From Vibrio sp. SS-MA-C1-2 (GTDB lineage: Bacteria > Pseudomonadota > Gammaproteobacteria > Enterobacterales > Vibrionaceae): a stretch of 64,000 nucleotides of DNA. Below are positions 29,205 through 36,977 of the stretch, piece by piece. Within the stretch, counting starts at the first letter, position 1; each line of letters opens with the position of its first letter. The translations under genes and the position numbers were made by a program. The notes below the pieces were generated by a model. That model searched no databases, was not told the DNA's origin, and saw only the letters and a program-made list of their open reading frames with translations. The stretch covers positions 1,426,001-1,490,000 of the forward strand of contig NZ_CP090981.1 in assembly GCF_021513135.1 (NCBI RefSeq), given 5' to 3'.

Positions 29205-30104
29205 TTAGAGTGATAAGAAAAAGAGAATAAAAACAGGAACAAGTAAGCTTAATAAGAAGCCGCTAACAATTGCAACAGGAATACAGCGAACGCCGCCTGA
29301 ATTCTGAATAACAGGAAGAGTAAAATCCATTGCTGTTGCGCCGCCATAACCAATAGCGGTATGAGGGTAGCGGCGAATAAGTAAAGGAATGACCACAATT
29401 GCCACTAATTCTCTTAAGAGTTCATTCATAAATGATGCACCGCCATAAATGGGGCCCAATCCATCACCCATTAATATTCCCGCTAAAGAGTACCAGCCAA
29501 AGCCTGAAGCCATCGCTAAACCGTGGTTATAAGGAATAGACAAAAATTTTGCAGCAACTAAACCACCAATCCAAGAACTAAGGATAATCACCACTGCGAT
29601 CGCAAGACCATGCTTATTTAAGATGATCTGTTTTAGTGTCATACCGCTATTTCTAAGCTGAATGCCAATTAAAAAAAGTAAAATTAATAATACCATTTCA
29701 CTGGCTGCATCAACCCATCCCAGATGATCTGGAATAAATAGCCCAATAAATAGACCACCAATAACAACAAACATCAATTTCAGCGACTCCATTACCATTG
29801 TGAGAATAGGCAGTTGTTTATGATGTTGTTCGGTATCCATCGGCATGATTTTATCGATCAGGGGTAAGGTTGCAAAGTTGGCCAATGTAATACAGCTAAA
29901 GAAAACTAATGTATAAGTGAGGATCTGGTTGAGGTTTTCGGTTAAGTTATCTAAGCTCGCAAGGCTTAGTCCCATTAAACCTAAAATGATAAAAACCAGT
30001 CGGCTAGTTAAACTATTAATCTGCTCAAGATGGTTTTTTTGTTTTATTGGAATGAGGTACCCAATAATCAGTGGTAAAAAAATGTATAGCATCCCTGTGT
30101 ACAT
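29205..30104 (-). CDS. lysO: L-lysine exporter LysO (YbjE)
   Basis: This 299-residue DUF340 membrane protein matches E. coli LysO closely from its first residues (MYTGMLYIFLPLIIGYLIPI against MFSGLLIILVPLIVGYLIPL) through LLFLIGIQLRNSGMTLKQI and ASGFGWYSLAGIL to the C-terminus. It exports lysine and toxic lysine analogues across the inner membrane. In E. coli it is controlled by ArgP and lysine; no comparable regulatory site was identified here. Confidence 0.93.
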   Translation of the reverse strand: MYTGMLYIFLPLIIGYLIPIKQKNHLEQINSLTSRLVFIILGLMGLSLASLDNLTENLNQILTYTLVFFSCITLANFATLPLIDKIMPMDTEQHHKQLPILTMVMESLKLMFVVIGGLFIGLFIPDHLGWVDAASEMVLLILLFLIGIQLRNSGMTLKQIILNKHGLAIAVVIILSSWIGGLVAAKFLSIPYNHGLAMASGFGWYSLAGILMGDGLGPIYGGASFMNELLRELVAIVVIPLLIRRYPHTAIGYGGATAMDFTLPVIQNSGGVRCIPVAIVSGFLLSLLVPVFILFFLSL

Positions 30105-30222
30105 AATTGTCGCTTATTGGTTGATAGATGGATAGTGATTTCAGGGTAACAGTCAGTTAAATAGTTGGTCAATCATTAACTTATTTGATATCGAATCATT
30201 TCTATTTATGATGCTTTTTGCT

Positions 30223-30347
30223 ATATCATCGTCATACTTGAAGCGACTAGATTGTTGACTGTGTTAGCTCCAATTATATAGAAAAATCATTTTCATGGAA
30301 CCTCACTCACTTGCCACCTACTAGCAACTCCAATTATTTTAGGTATA
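30223..30347 (+). repeat. ERIC-like element, diverged
   Basis: About 125 bases with recognisable CATACTTGAAGCGACTAG start and CCAATTATTTTAGGTATA end and an altered centre. It lies upstream of lysO. Confidence 0.75.
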
Positions 30348-30652
30348 TGCTCATAGACTGTGATTTACTTGTCGTCAACTAAAAACTCCCCTTATTTTTA
30401 CAATGAAATTATAAAGTTAAAGAGTTGATTTCATAAGTTAGAGTGATTTAACTAATTGGCCTCAATATTGGAACTGGAATTTGAATCACAAAACCATATA
30501 AATAAATTGCAGTGATAATCAAAATAGATAAAAATGATAACCAAAGGGAGATATAGCAACAAGGATGAATAATTATAAATTGTAATAAAGAACTTCAAAT
30601 ATAATATTTACCTAATATAACGATGAGTCTATATTTGAAGTTAGGAGCAAAA
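30348..30652. other. AT-rich intergenic region before the lipoprotein gene
   Basis: Only an AT-rich stretch with likely promoter sequence for the downstream lipoprotein was seen. A minus-strand frame rich in hydrophobic residues ends near 30450 but has no usable start codon. Confidence 0.4.
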
Positions 30653-31327
30653 ATGAAAAAAGTACTTCTAACAACATGCATCTCTGCAACATTATTACTT
30701 GCTGGCTGCCAAACAACAAACCATTCAAATAATGATAGCCAAGTAAACACAACCAATGCTCAAAAAATGAGCGTTGAAAAGTTTCAACAGCTAATGACTA
30801 ATGCACCTAAGTATAATGGTTATAATGATTTCACTGCTGAGTACGCTCACTATATAGATAATGATAATATTTATTATATTGATACTACTTTTACTCAAGA
30901 TGAGTGGCATCAGTTAAATGAAAAATCAGGTGATGGTTATTTTATTAAAAACTCAATTGCAGTCACTAATCAGCCTATTACAAAAGAACAGCAAGGTAAA
31001 CAGGCTCTAATTACTGATCCTAATGACTATGTTGTTTTTGATAATGACTCAAAATACTGGCATAACAAGAAAAAAATTAACACTGAGGAAAACTCCACAC
31101 ATCATGTGGTATCTAAAGATGTTAAGCAATCGATACTAAATCATCAAGAGCGAGTCTATTTTACTCTTAGTAATGCAGAGCTTTATTCTGTCAGTCATGG
31201 AAGTTATGTTGGCTACCCAGTGAATTGTCATCAGCGTTTAGTTAAATCAGAATCGAGCAATATAAAAGAGTTGAGTCGTGGTTGTTATGTGAGTGCTGAC
31301 ATTGTGAAAGTAGAAATACTTAATTAA
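30653..31327 (+). CDS. lipoprotein of unknown function
   Basis: This 224-residue protein starts with a clear lipoprotein signal (MKKVLLTTCISATLLLAGC, cysteine at residue 19) followed by an Asn/Thr/Ser-rich spacer. AGGAG stands before the ATG at 30653; an upstream in-frame start at 30623 would spoil the signal. The mature part is polar and rich in Asn, Asp, Tyr and Lys, with no motif that I recognise. It is probably anchored in the outer membrane. It has its own terminator. Confidence 0.8.
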   Translation: MKKVLLTTCISATLLLAGCQTTNHSNNDSQVNTTNAQKMSVEKFQQLMTNAPKYNGYNDFTAEYAHYIDNDNIYYIDTTFTQDEWHQLNEKSGDGYFIKNSIAVTNQPITKEQQGKQALITDPNDYVVFDNDSKYWHNKKKINTEENSTHHVVSKDVKQSILNHQERVYFTLSNAELYSVSHGSYVGYPVNCHQRLVKSESSNIKELSRGCYVSADIVKVEILN

Positions 31328-31357
31328 TCATTTAAATATTTAATTATTAATTAATAG

Positions 31358-31391
31358 AAAGAGTCCAATAATTAATTGGGCTCTTTTTTTT
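31358..31391 (+). terminator. terminator after the lipoprotein gene
   Basis: AAAGAGTCCAAT / AATTGGGCTCTTT stem (one G-U pair) followed by eight T. Confidence 0.85.
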
Positions 31392-31760
31392 ATGTCTGAT
31401 ATATAAGTTTTAGTGGTGGTTTTATAGGGAACCTTTCAGATACGTAACCGAGAATAACCTTGATGATATATTCTTAATAATAAGAATACGAGGGGATTTA
31501 ATTGGAATAATGATTTTAAAATGGAAAGTGCTCATGCAATATAATGACAAATACCTATTTATTACATTAAATATGTGAGGTTGAAATTGCAATAAATGTA
31601 AATATTTATGGTAAGTATACTTTTAACGCGACAGAATAAATAGTGTGTTAACTTATTCTATTTAAAGTACTTGTTGTCGTAAATAGATACCTGACTTGAA
31701 TTTATTTTCTACTGTAAACCAGTCTCAATTAAGGAAGATAAGCGAACTTAAGGAGAAGTT
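31392..31760. other. 369-base region upstream of the TfoX-family gene
   Basis: AT-rich; it should hold the promoter. I looked for the conserved core of a c-di-GMP-I riboswitch, which precedes tfoY in V. cholerae, and did not see it. No gene of convincing length is present. Confidence 0.45.
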
Positions 31761-32399
31761 ATGATTAATATAAATAAGATTACCAAAGAAAGAGTAAGTC
31801 GATATTGTCATCAATTTGGTCCAGTTCAGACTCGGACGATGTTTGGTGATACGGGTTTTTTTATTCATGGTGCAATTTATTTTTGGCACCATAAAGACAG
31901 GCTCTATTTACGTGGAGGAGGCGGACTTGATCAACTATTGCTTGAACATGATTGTGAAGCTTTTGATTTTAAAAAGAAATCCACAATAACCAGAGTAAGG
32001 TATTATGATATTAGTCGTTATTTTAATGATACCGCTCTTAGCTGCCAGATTAGAGTTAACTCTTGGGTATTGACAGCCATTATAATATCTCGAGTTGATA
32101 AGTGTGTTGAAGAGCGAAATGAGGGGAGTCGACTTAGAGATTTACCTAATCTACAACTCTCTTTAGAGCGCATGTTGATTCGAGCTAAAATAACAGATTG
32201 TCAGAGCTTTAAATCATTAGGGCCTTTAGAGTCTTACCTGAGAGTCAAGAAGATCTATGGAAGAGGTGCAAATAGAGAATTGTTGTGGAAGTTCGCGGGA
32301 GCATGTTACAACTATCATTGGCAACTACTACCTAATGAAATCAAGGCTGAGTTAATGATAGAGCTTCAACAGAAAGACAAGTTAATAAAAACTCCATGA
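31761..32399 (+). CDS. TfoX/Sxy family competence-type regulator
   Basis: This 212-residue protein has the two-domain plan of TfoX/Sxy: an N-terminal TfoX_N domain (PVQTRTMFGDTGFFIHGAIYF) and a C-terminal helix-hairpin-helix-like TfoX_C domain (LPNLQLSLERMLIRAKITDCQSFKSLGPLESYL). Vibrios have two such proteins: TfoX, the chitin-linked competence activator acting with CRP, and TfoY, linked to c-di-GMP, motility and type VI secretion. I cannot tell which this is; the first domain reads MFGD where many members have MFGG. AAGGAG precedes the ATG. Confidence 0.85.
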   Translation: MININKITKERVSRYCHQFGPVQTRTMFGDTGFFIHGAIYFWHHKDRLYLRGGGGLDQLLLEHDCEAFDFKKKSTITRVRYYDISRYFNDTALSCQIRVNSWVLTAIIISRVDKCVEERNEGSRLRDLPNLQLSLERMLIRAKITDCQSFKSLGPLESYLRVKKIYGRGANRELLWKFAGACYNYHWQLLPNEIKAELMIELQQKDKLIKTP

Positions 32400-32442
32400 G
32401 TATATGTTATCTATTTTCATAGAGTATTCATGGAGTTTTAAT
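32388..32442 (+). terminator. terminator overlapping the TfoX-family stop codon
   Basis: AAAACTCCATGA (32388-32399, including the stop codon) pairs perfectly with TCATGGAGTTTT (32428-32439). Confidence 0.75.
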
Positions 32443-32479
32443 GATGGTTTTTCGTTATTGTTATAATAAATCTTAAATC

Positions 32480-33034
32480 TTAAATCTTAAAGCGTGCAGT
32501 AAACATAAGTTGTTCATTGTAAGCTTCATTGATTCGGAATTCTGCACCTAAGGAGAATAGTTCAGAGGTATGAAACCGTCCAAAAATAGATCCAGTAGTC
32601 TCTTCTACATCATCCGCAGATAGGTGACCAATTTTACCGCCAACTTCTATTTGAGCACCTAACCATTGACGATAACCTAAGTTAATTTCAATACCGTAAG
32701 CATCATCATGGTCACTCATACGGGTTTTTAACCCTCTAGCTAACAATTCTCCGGTGATATCGGCCCAATTTGTGACTGGGGCATGAAAACCAGCACCAGC
32801 AGCAAAATCCCAATCATTATCAAACTTTGAGTCAAATCGAGCGACAACGTGAGCATTTGGGTGAATAGATTTACTGATTTCAGCACCGTAGGTTAATGGG
32901 CTCGCACCAATTCGAGCATCAACATAGTCATAATTGAAGTTACTCATCTGTGGGGCTTGATGGTCATCCATAGCAACCGCAGCTGAAGAGAAAAGGGCGA
33001 TCATTAGAGGCGTCGTTATTAGCGATTTACGCAT
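32480..33034 (-). CDS. predicted outer-membrane beta-barrel protein, unknown
   Basis: This 184-residue protein starts at the ATG at 33034 with a signal peptide (MRKSLITTPLMIALFSSAAVA, then MDDHQ). The mature part shows alternating hydrophobic strands with Gly and aromatic residues (YDYVDARIGASPLTYG, GIEINLGYRQWLGAQIEVGG) and ends with MFTARFKI, a terminal beta-strand pattern with Ile at the end. This suggests a small barrel in the outer membrane. No specific family was recognised. The frame extends 17 codons upstream but that would bury the signal. Confidence 0.75.
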   Translation of the reverse strand: MRKSLITTPLMIALFSSAAVAMDDHQAPQMSNFNYDYVDARIGASPLTYGAEISKSIHPNAHVVARFDSKFDNDWDFAAGAGFHAPVTNWADITGELLARGLKTRMSDHDDAYGIEINLGYRQWLGAQIEVGGKIGHLSADDVEETTGSIFGRFHTSELFSLGAEFRINEAYNEQLMFTARFKI

Positions 33035-33323
33035 AGGGGATTCTATTCCTTGAATGGTTATTTTAAATATTATCTTTACTCTCAATAGTATAGGTTAATT
33101 TTTGGTAAATATGAAAGAGGGTAAAAGGCAAGAAATTGTAAATTTTTAATTAATAATGTGGTGTGGTTAATATTATTATATGTTCAAAAAATTGGATTTT
33201 TTATACAAATGGTCAGTGAGATCCCATCAATATCGATGTGCTATTTAGATAAATTATATCGACCTTGTATGTAAATAGATTAAAGAGAGGGGGACGGTCT
33301 TGCTCCCCCACATTTTATTCGAC

Positions 33324-33824
33324 TTAATAATCAGATAAGCTTTGACGATTTTGGCTAATAGCATTCAAAATTTTACCGGTATCAAGCGTACTTGCCCATG
33401 TCATTGGATTTTTATCATGTTGGATAACAAACTCGGTGAGTTGCTCGATGACAACGGCTTTTAGTTCATCTTTATTCCAAGGCTTAGCGATAAAGTAGTC
33501 GATACTATGATTATTAATTGCGGTAATTGTTTCTGGTAGTCCTGCTTGCCCAGTTAATAAGATCTTTTGGGCATTTTTCGTTTCATCTTTCTCTGTTAGT
33601 TCAATTAAAAAATCAATACCGGTCTCTTTTGGCATTTGATGATCACAAAGAACAAGAGCGAGTGTCACCCCTTCTTTTTGAGCATCAATAATAACCTCTC
33701 TTGCCTCAGCAACAGACTCTGCAGCTTCGAGCATGAAGTGAGCCTCAAGGTCGGTGATATCATGTAATACACTGTCTAAAACTTCTCTTTCATCATCGAT
33801 ACAGATAATTAAATATTTATTCAT
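33324..33824 (-). CDS. single-domain response regulator
   Basis: This 166-residue protein is a receiver domain with the acidic pair IDDE (residues 10-12), phosphoacceptor D61 (LVLCDHQMP), T91 (KILLTG) and the conserved Lys in AKPW. There is no recognised output domain, only a ~35-residue tail (TWASTLDTGKILNAI). It lies 43 bases after the kinase gene on the same strand, so it is probably cotranscribed. Its sequence resembles the kinase's own N-terminal receiver and the linker behind it, suggesting an origin by duplication. Confidence 0.9.
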   Translation of the reverse strand: MNKYLIICIDDEREVLDSVLHDITDLEAHFMLEAAESVAEAREVIIDAQKEGVTLALVLCDHQMPKETGIDFLIELTEKDETKNAQKILLTGQAGLPETITAINNHSIDYFIAKPWNKDELKAVVIEQLTEFVIQHDKNPMTWASTLDTGKILNAISQNRQSLSDY

Positions 33825-33867
33825 ACGAGCTCCTTATTAATTATAAATTTAGGTTAAGTTTTGTGAC

Positions 33868-35838
33868 TTAGGTCTCTGGTTGGTTAAAGATATTCGATTG
33901 CAGAGGAAGAGTGACCACCATTTTTGTAAATTGATCGAGTTTAGAATGAACGGTAATCGAACCGTTATGTTGATGAACAATTTGCTGACAAATCGATAAG
34001 CCAATACCGAGACCAAAATTACCTTCACTCTTTGTGGTAAAATTGAGCTCAAAAATACGTTCAATTTTTTCAGGAGAAATACCTTCACCATTATCTTCAA
34101 TTATGATGACTAATCTTGGTGAAAGAGAGTCATGGATATATTGAGTGGACACAGTTAAAATATTTTCTTGCAAATTGGATCGTTTAAGTGCGTTCATCGC
34201 ATCAAGTGCATTGGAAATTAAGTTGGTCCAAACTTGTTGCAAAGCAATGGGGTGACATTCGATTAAAGGAAGATCTGCATAGTCTTTGATGACCGTTATT
34301 TTTTTTAACTGATTATCAAAAATGGTGAGCGTATCTTCTAGCCCTTCATGGATATCTATGGTTGATATCATCTCTAAATCTTGTCGAGCATAACTCTTTA
34401 AGCTTTTTACCAGATCAGAGATACGTTGAGAGCAGACATTTATTGAACGAAGAAAATTTCCTGCTTGATAAAATTCATGCCACTGCTGGATCACCTGATT
34501 ACGTTGGCTACCCAGTGGTTTTATCCAATGTTCTATTTGTTGGTCACGACTTAATCCCATTAATACGACTTTTTTTGCTAAGTGGCGATCTTCTATAATC
34601 GGTGTGAGCTTTTTCGATTCTTCTCTCATGACCATTGTTGATATTGGTTTTGACACTAAGGCTTGTTGTAATATATTAATTCCTTGCTGTTGTTGTTGCT
34701 CGTTTAACGTGTTATTCAGCAAAGAGGGAATACTCTTTTTTAAGGTGTCTGCACCTCGAAGAATGGCCGATATAGGATTATTGAGTTCATGAGCAACGCC
34801 TGACACTAATTGACCGAGCATCGCCATTTTTTCTTTATTGATTAATTCTTGTTGAGCAACTTCTAAAGATTTTAACGTGGATTGCAATGCCATTTCCGTC
34901 GTAATACTGCTTTTGATTCGACGGTTAAAGTGACGCAACAGTAAGTTAGTAAATAGCGGTAGTAATTCACTACGAGTATGCATGACTTTAGCGAATAGCT
35001 TTTTATCTAATTTAATCACTTTGGTCTGAGCAAGTGTAATTCCTGTGGAAAAAGAGGGCTCACCAGAAATAAAAGACATTCCTCCTACTAAAGCACCACT
35101 ACCATGACGAATAACTTCATGTTTCTCACCATGGTTATCTTGTTTAAAAAGTGCGACGGAACCTTCAACAATAAACCAGAGATAGTAGTTGGGATCACCC
35201 TCAATCGTTAAGTGGTGATTTTTGCTGTAAGTTCGACAAGCATGGCCGTCATCGTTACCATCGAAAAAGTCATAAAGTGCAGAGATGACTTGATTGGATA
35301 AGTCTTGATCATCTAAATCATGATAGTTAAGAAAGCCTGAACGATAGTTGGCCATTTTTTGTTCAAAGTAACTTTTTAATATTCTCTGAGTATCTAAAAT
35401 CGGACTGTACTTTAACCAATTATCAGGGGCAGATTTTAATATAAAGTTAGTTAATTCTCGGCGAATAACGGGTTGAATATCTTCTGGCTGCCAGGGTTTG
35501 GTCATACAGTGATCTAACCGTCCTTCATTGACCGCCGCCATAATTGTTTCCAGTTGTAGCAGATCATTGAGAAGAATTTTTCGTGCTGGGCGAGTTTTAT
35601 CTTGGTGAGAGAGTTTAATTAAAAAGTCCACCCCCCGCTGTTGATTGAGTTCATTATCACAAATAACTAAGGCGAGATGTTGCCCTTTTTGTTCAATCTC
35701 TTCTATTTTTAAGTCAGCCTCTTCGATGGTATATGCACAAATAACGTCAAAGAGAGAGGAAAATGGAGTGAGATCAACCGTAAGTTGATGAACAACCATA
35801 GGGTCATCATCAAGACAAATAATCGCAAACTTATGCAC
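33868..35838 (-). CDS. REC - cyclic-nucleotide-binding - histidine kinase protein
   Basis: This 656-residue protein combines three parts: a receiver (residues 1-125, phosphoacceptor D61, but N91 where the conserved Thr/Ser should be), a cyclic-nucleotide-binding-type domain (about 190-305, IVEGSVALFKQ and GALVGGMSFISGEP), and a histidine kinase with H350 in GVAHELNNPISAIL, N-box near N543 and ATP-lid motifs DNGEG (582-586) and GLGIGL. About 110 residues separate the H-box from the next helix, much more than usual. No membrane segment is present, so it acts in the cytoplasm. The companion receiver lies directly downstream. Input signal and target are unknown. Confidence 0.9.
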   Translation of the reverse strand: MHKFAIICLDDDPMVVHQLTVDLTPFSSLFDVICAYTIEEADLKIEEIEQKGQHLALVICDNELNQQRGVDFLIKLSHQDKTRPARKILLNDLLQLETIMAAVNEGRLDHCMTKPWQPEDIQPVIRRELTNFILKSAPDNWLKYSPILDTQRILKSYFEQKMANYRSGFLNYHDLDDQDLSNQVISALYDFFDGNDDGHACRTYSKNHHLTIEGDPNYYLWFIVEGSVALFKQDNHGEKHEVIRHGSGALVGGMSFISGEPSFSTGITLAQTKVIKLDKKLFAKVMHTRSELLPLFTNLLLRHFNRRIKSSITTEMALQSTLKSLEVAQQELINKEKMAMLGQLVSGVAHELNNPISAILRGADTLKKSIPSLLNNTLNEQQQQQGINILQQALVSKPISTMVMREESKKLTPIIEDRHLAKKVVLMGLSRDQQIEHWIKPLGSQRNQVIQQWHEFYQAGNFLRSINVCSQRISDLVKSLKSYARQDLEMISTIDIHEGLEDTLTIFDNQLKKITVIKDYADLPLIECHPIALQQVWTNLISNALDAMNALKRSNLQENILTVSTQYIHDSLSPRLVIIIEDNGEGISPEKIERIFELNFTTKSEGNFGLGIGLSICQQIVHQHNGSITVHSKLDQFTKMVVTLPLQSNIFNQPET

Positions 35839-36302
35839 TAGGCTGCCCCTTTTAGTAATGAGAGTTCATTGATTATTATCATTATTTTCTTTATTAGTTT
35901 AGCTTAAATAATAGTGTAGAGTCTGAGAGATCCTCGACATAACACAGTAATTTTTTCTTTTTTAACAAAAATTATCGTCAATAGTTGGAGCGGATAATTG
36001 AGATCGTTCCATAATAAATATGATTTTTGATGTCTCTATAATTGGAATGATAGAGATACACCGTATTCACTGAAACAAGGTGCTATATCTAATAAGTAAA
36101 GTTTCACCTATTCTTAAAATAGGATTTAACAATTGGCGAAGTGGCGATAGTTGGTTAATAATTGAGTTAACAGTAAGTGATAAATGATACACATTATCAT
36201 TTATTGCCAACTATAAAATTGGAACTTTAACGAGTGCAGTTCTGTACTTGGTTGAAATAAATGGATTTATGGTGTGAGTCGCCATAAACAAAGAGGTGAA
36301 TT
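35839..36302. other. 464-base intergenic region between kinase and CBS genes
   Basis: This gap holds divergent promoters for the kinase and CBS genes and a 25-base palindrome (listed separately). No gene was found. Confidence 0.45.
36180..36204. promoter_or_regulatory. 25-base palindrome, candidate operator
   Basis: Perfect 10-base inverted repeat ATAAATGATA / TATCATTTAT around CACAT, about 100 bases before the CBS gene. The TGATA..TATCA halves recall Fur-type boxes but the spacing is not canonical. The binding protein is unknown. Confidence 0.45.
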
Positions 36303-36719
36303 ATGCAATCATTAAAAGTTAAAGAATATATGAATTCTCGTCCAGTAACATTTAACCCAAACACTTCCGTTGCTATTGCATTAGAAAAGTTACTGAACTC
36401 AAATCAAACAGGTGGTCCAGTTGTTGATGAAAATAATCGCTTAATTGGATTCCTTTCTGAACAAGATATGTTGCATAAACTCTTAAAAATGAGTTATCAC
36501 TGTGAAGACACGACATTGGTCAGTGAATGTATGCGAACAGATGTTTTATCATCAACACCTGATTCATCTATTGTCGATTTGGCTGAAACAATGACGGGAG
36601 AAAAACCAAAAGTTTACCCAGTCGTTGATAATGGCTTTGTTGTAGGCGTGATTACTCGTCGTGATGTGCTAAAAGCGATTTCAGAGCAAATTAAGGTCTG
36701 TTTCAAGCAACCAGTCTAA
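36303..36719 (+). CDS. CBS-domain pair protein
   Basis: This 138-residue protein consists of two CBS motifs (VKEYMNSRPVTFNPNTSVAIAL and CMRTDVLSSTPDSSIVDLAE) and nothing else. Such stand-alone Bateman modules bind adenine nucleotides and regulate partner proteins. An AGAGGTG site precedes the ATG. Its partner is unknown; the neighbouring kinase locus is divergent and the MATE gene is 258 bases downstream behind a terminator. Confidence 0.88.
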   Translation: MQSLKVKEYMNSRPVTFNPNTSVAIALEKLLNSNQTGGPVVDENNRLIGFLSEQDMLHKLLKMSYHCEDTTLVSECMRTDVLSSTPDSSIVDLAETMTGEKPKVYPVVDNGFVVGVITRRDVLKAISEQIKVCFKQPV

Positions 36720-36777
36720 TTAAACGCTGATTTTATTCGTCGTTAAGCTGTGTGATCAATTCTGTATAATAGATAGT

Positions 36778-36793
36778 GGTGATCTTTGTCACA
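36778..36793 (+). promoter_or_regulatory. CRP-like site in the CBS-MATE gap
   Basis: GGTGATCTTTGTCACA matches the TGTGA-N6-TCACA consensus at nine of ten core positions. It stands upstream of possible -10 sequences TACAAT/TATAAA at 36824-36834. Function is inferred. Confidence 0.4.
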
Positions 36794-36923
36794 TTTAATT
36801 GCTATTTTTATGCAAGATTGCACTACAATATAAAGACTCTTCTATTAAACGTTGCAACGATCTTTTCTTGTAACTTAAAATAATTTAGAGCTCAGTTGCA
36901 TGTTTTAGTCTGTGATTGTAAGT

Positions 36924-36956
36924 AAGAGAGGATAGGGTAACCACCTCTCTTTTTTA
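36924..36956 (+). terminator. intrinsic terminator just before the MATE gene
   Basis: AAGAGAGG (36924-36931) pairs with CCTCTCTT (36944-36951), followed by TTTT. It lies 21 bases before the MATE start codon, more than 200 bases after the CBS stop. It may end the CBS transcript, a small RNA, or act as an attenuator. Confidence 0.8.
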
Positions 36957-36977
36957 TTGTTTTCAATAAGGTTCTTT

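Noticed and set aside
30440-30585. Minus-strand frame with membrane-like residues ending VIQIPVPILRPIS
   Set aside because: The composition looks coding-like, but there is no ATG, GTG or well-placed TTG after the preceding stop. It might be a gene remnant, but I cannot support it.
31392-31760. c-di-GMP-I riboswitch before the TfoX-family gene
   Set aside because: The conserved core and tetraloop-receptor sequences of that riboswitch class were not found on reading the region.
33868-34100. 83-codon frame inside the kinase gene
   Set aside because: An out-of-frame shadow of the ATPase domain.
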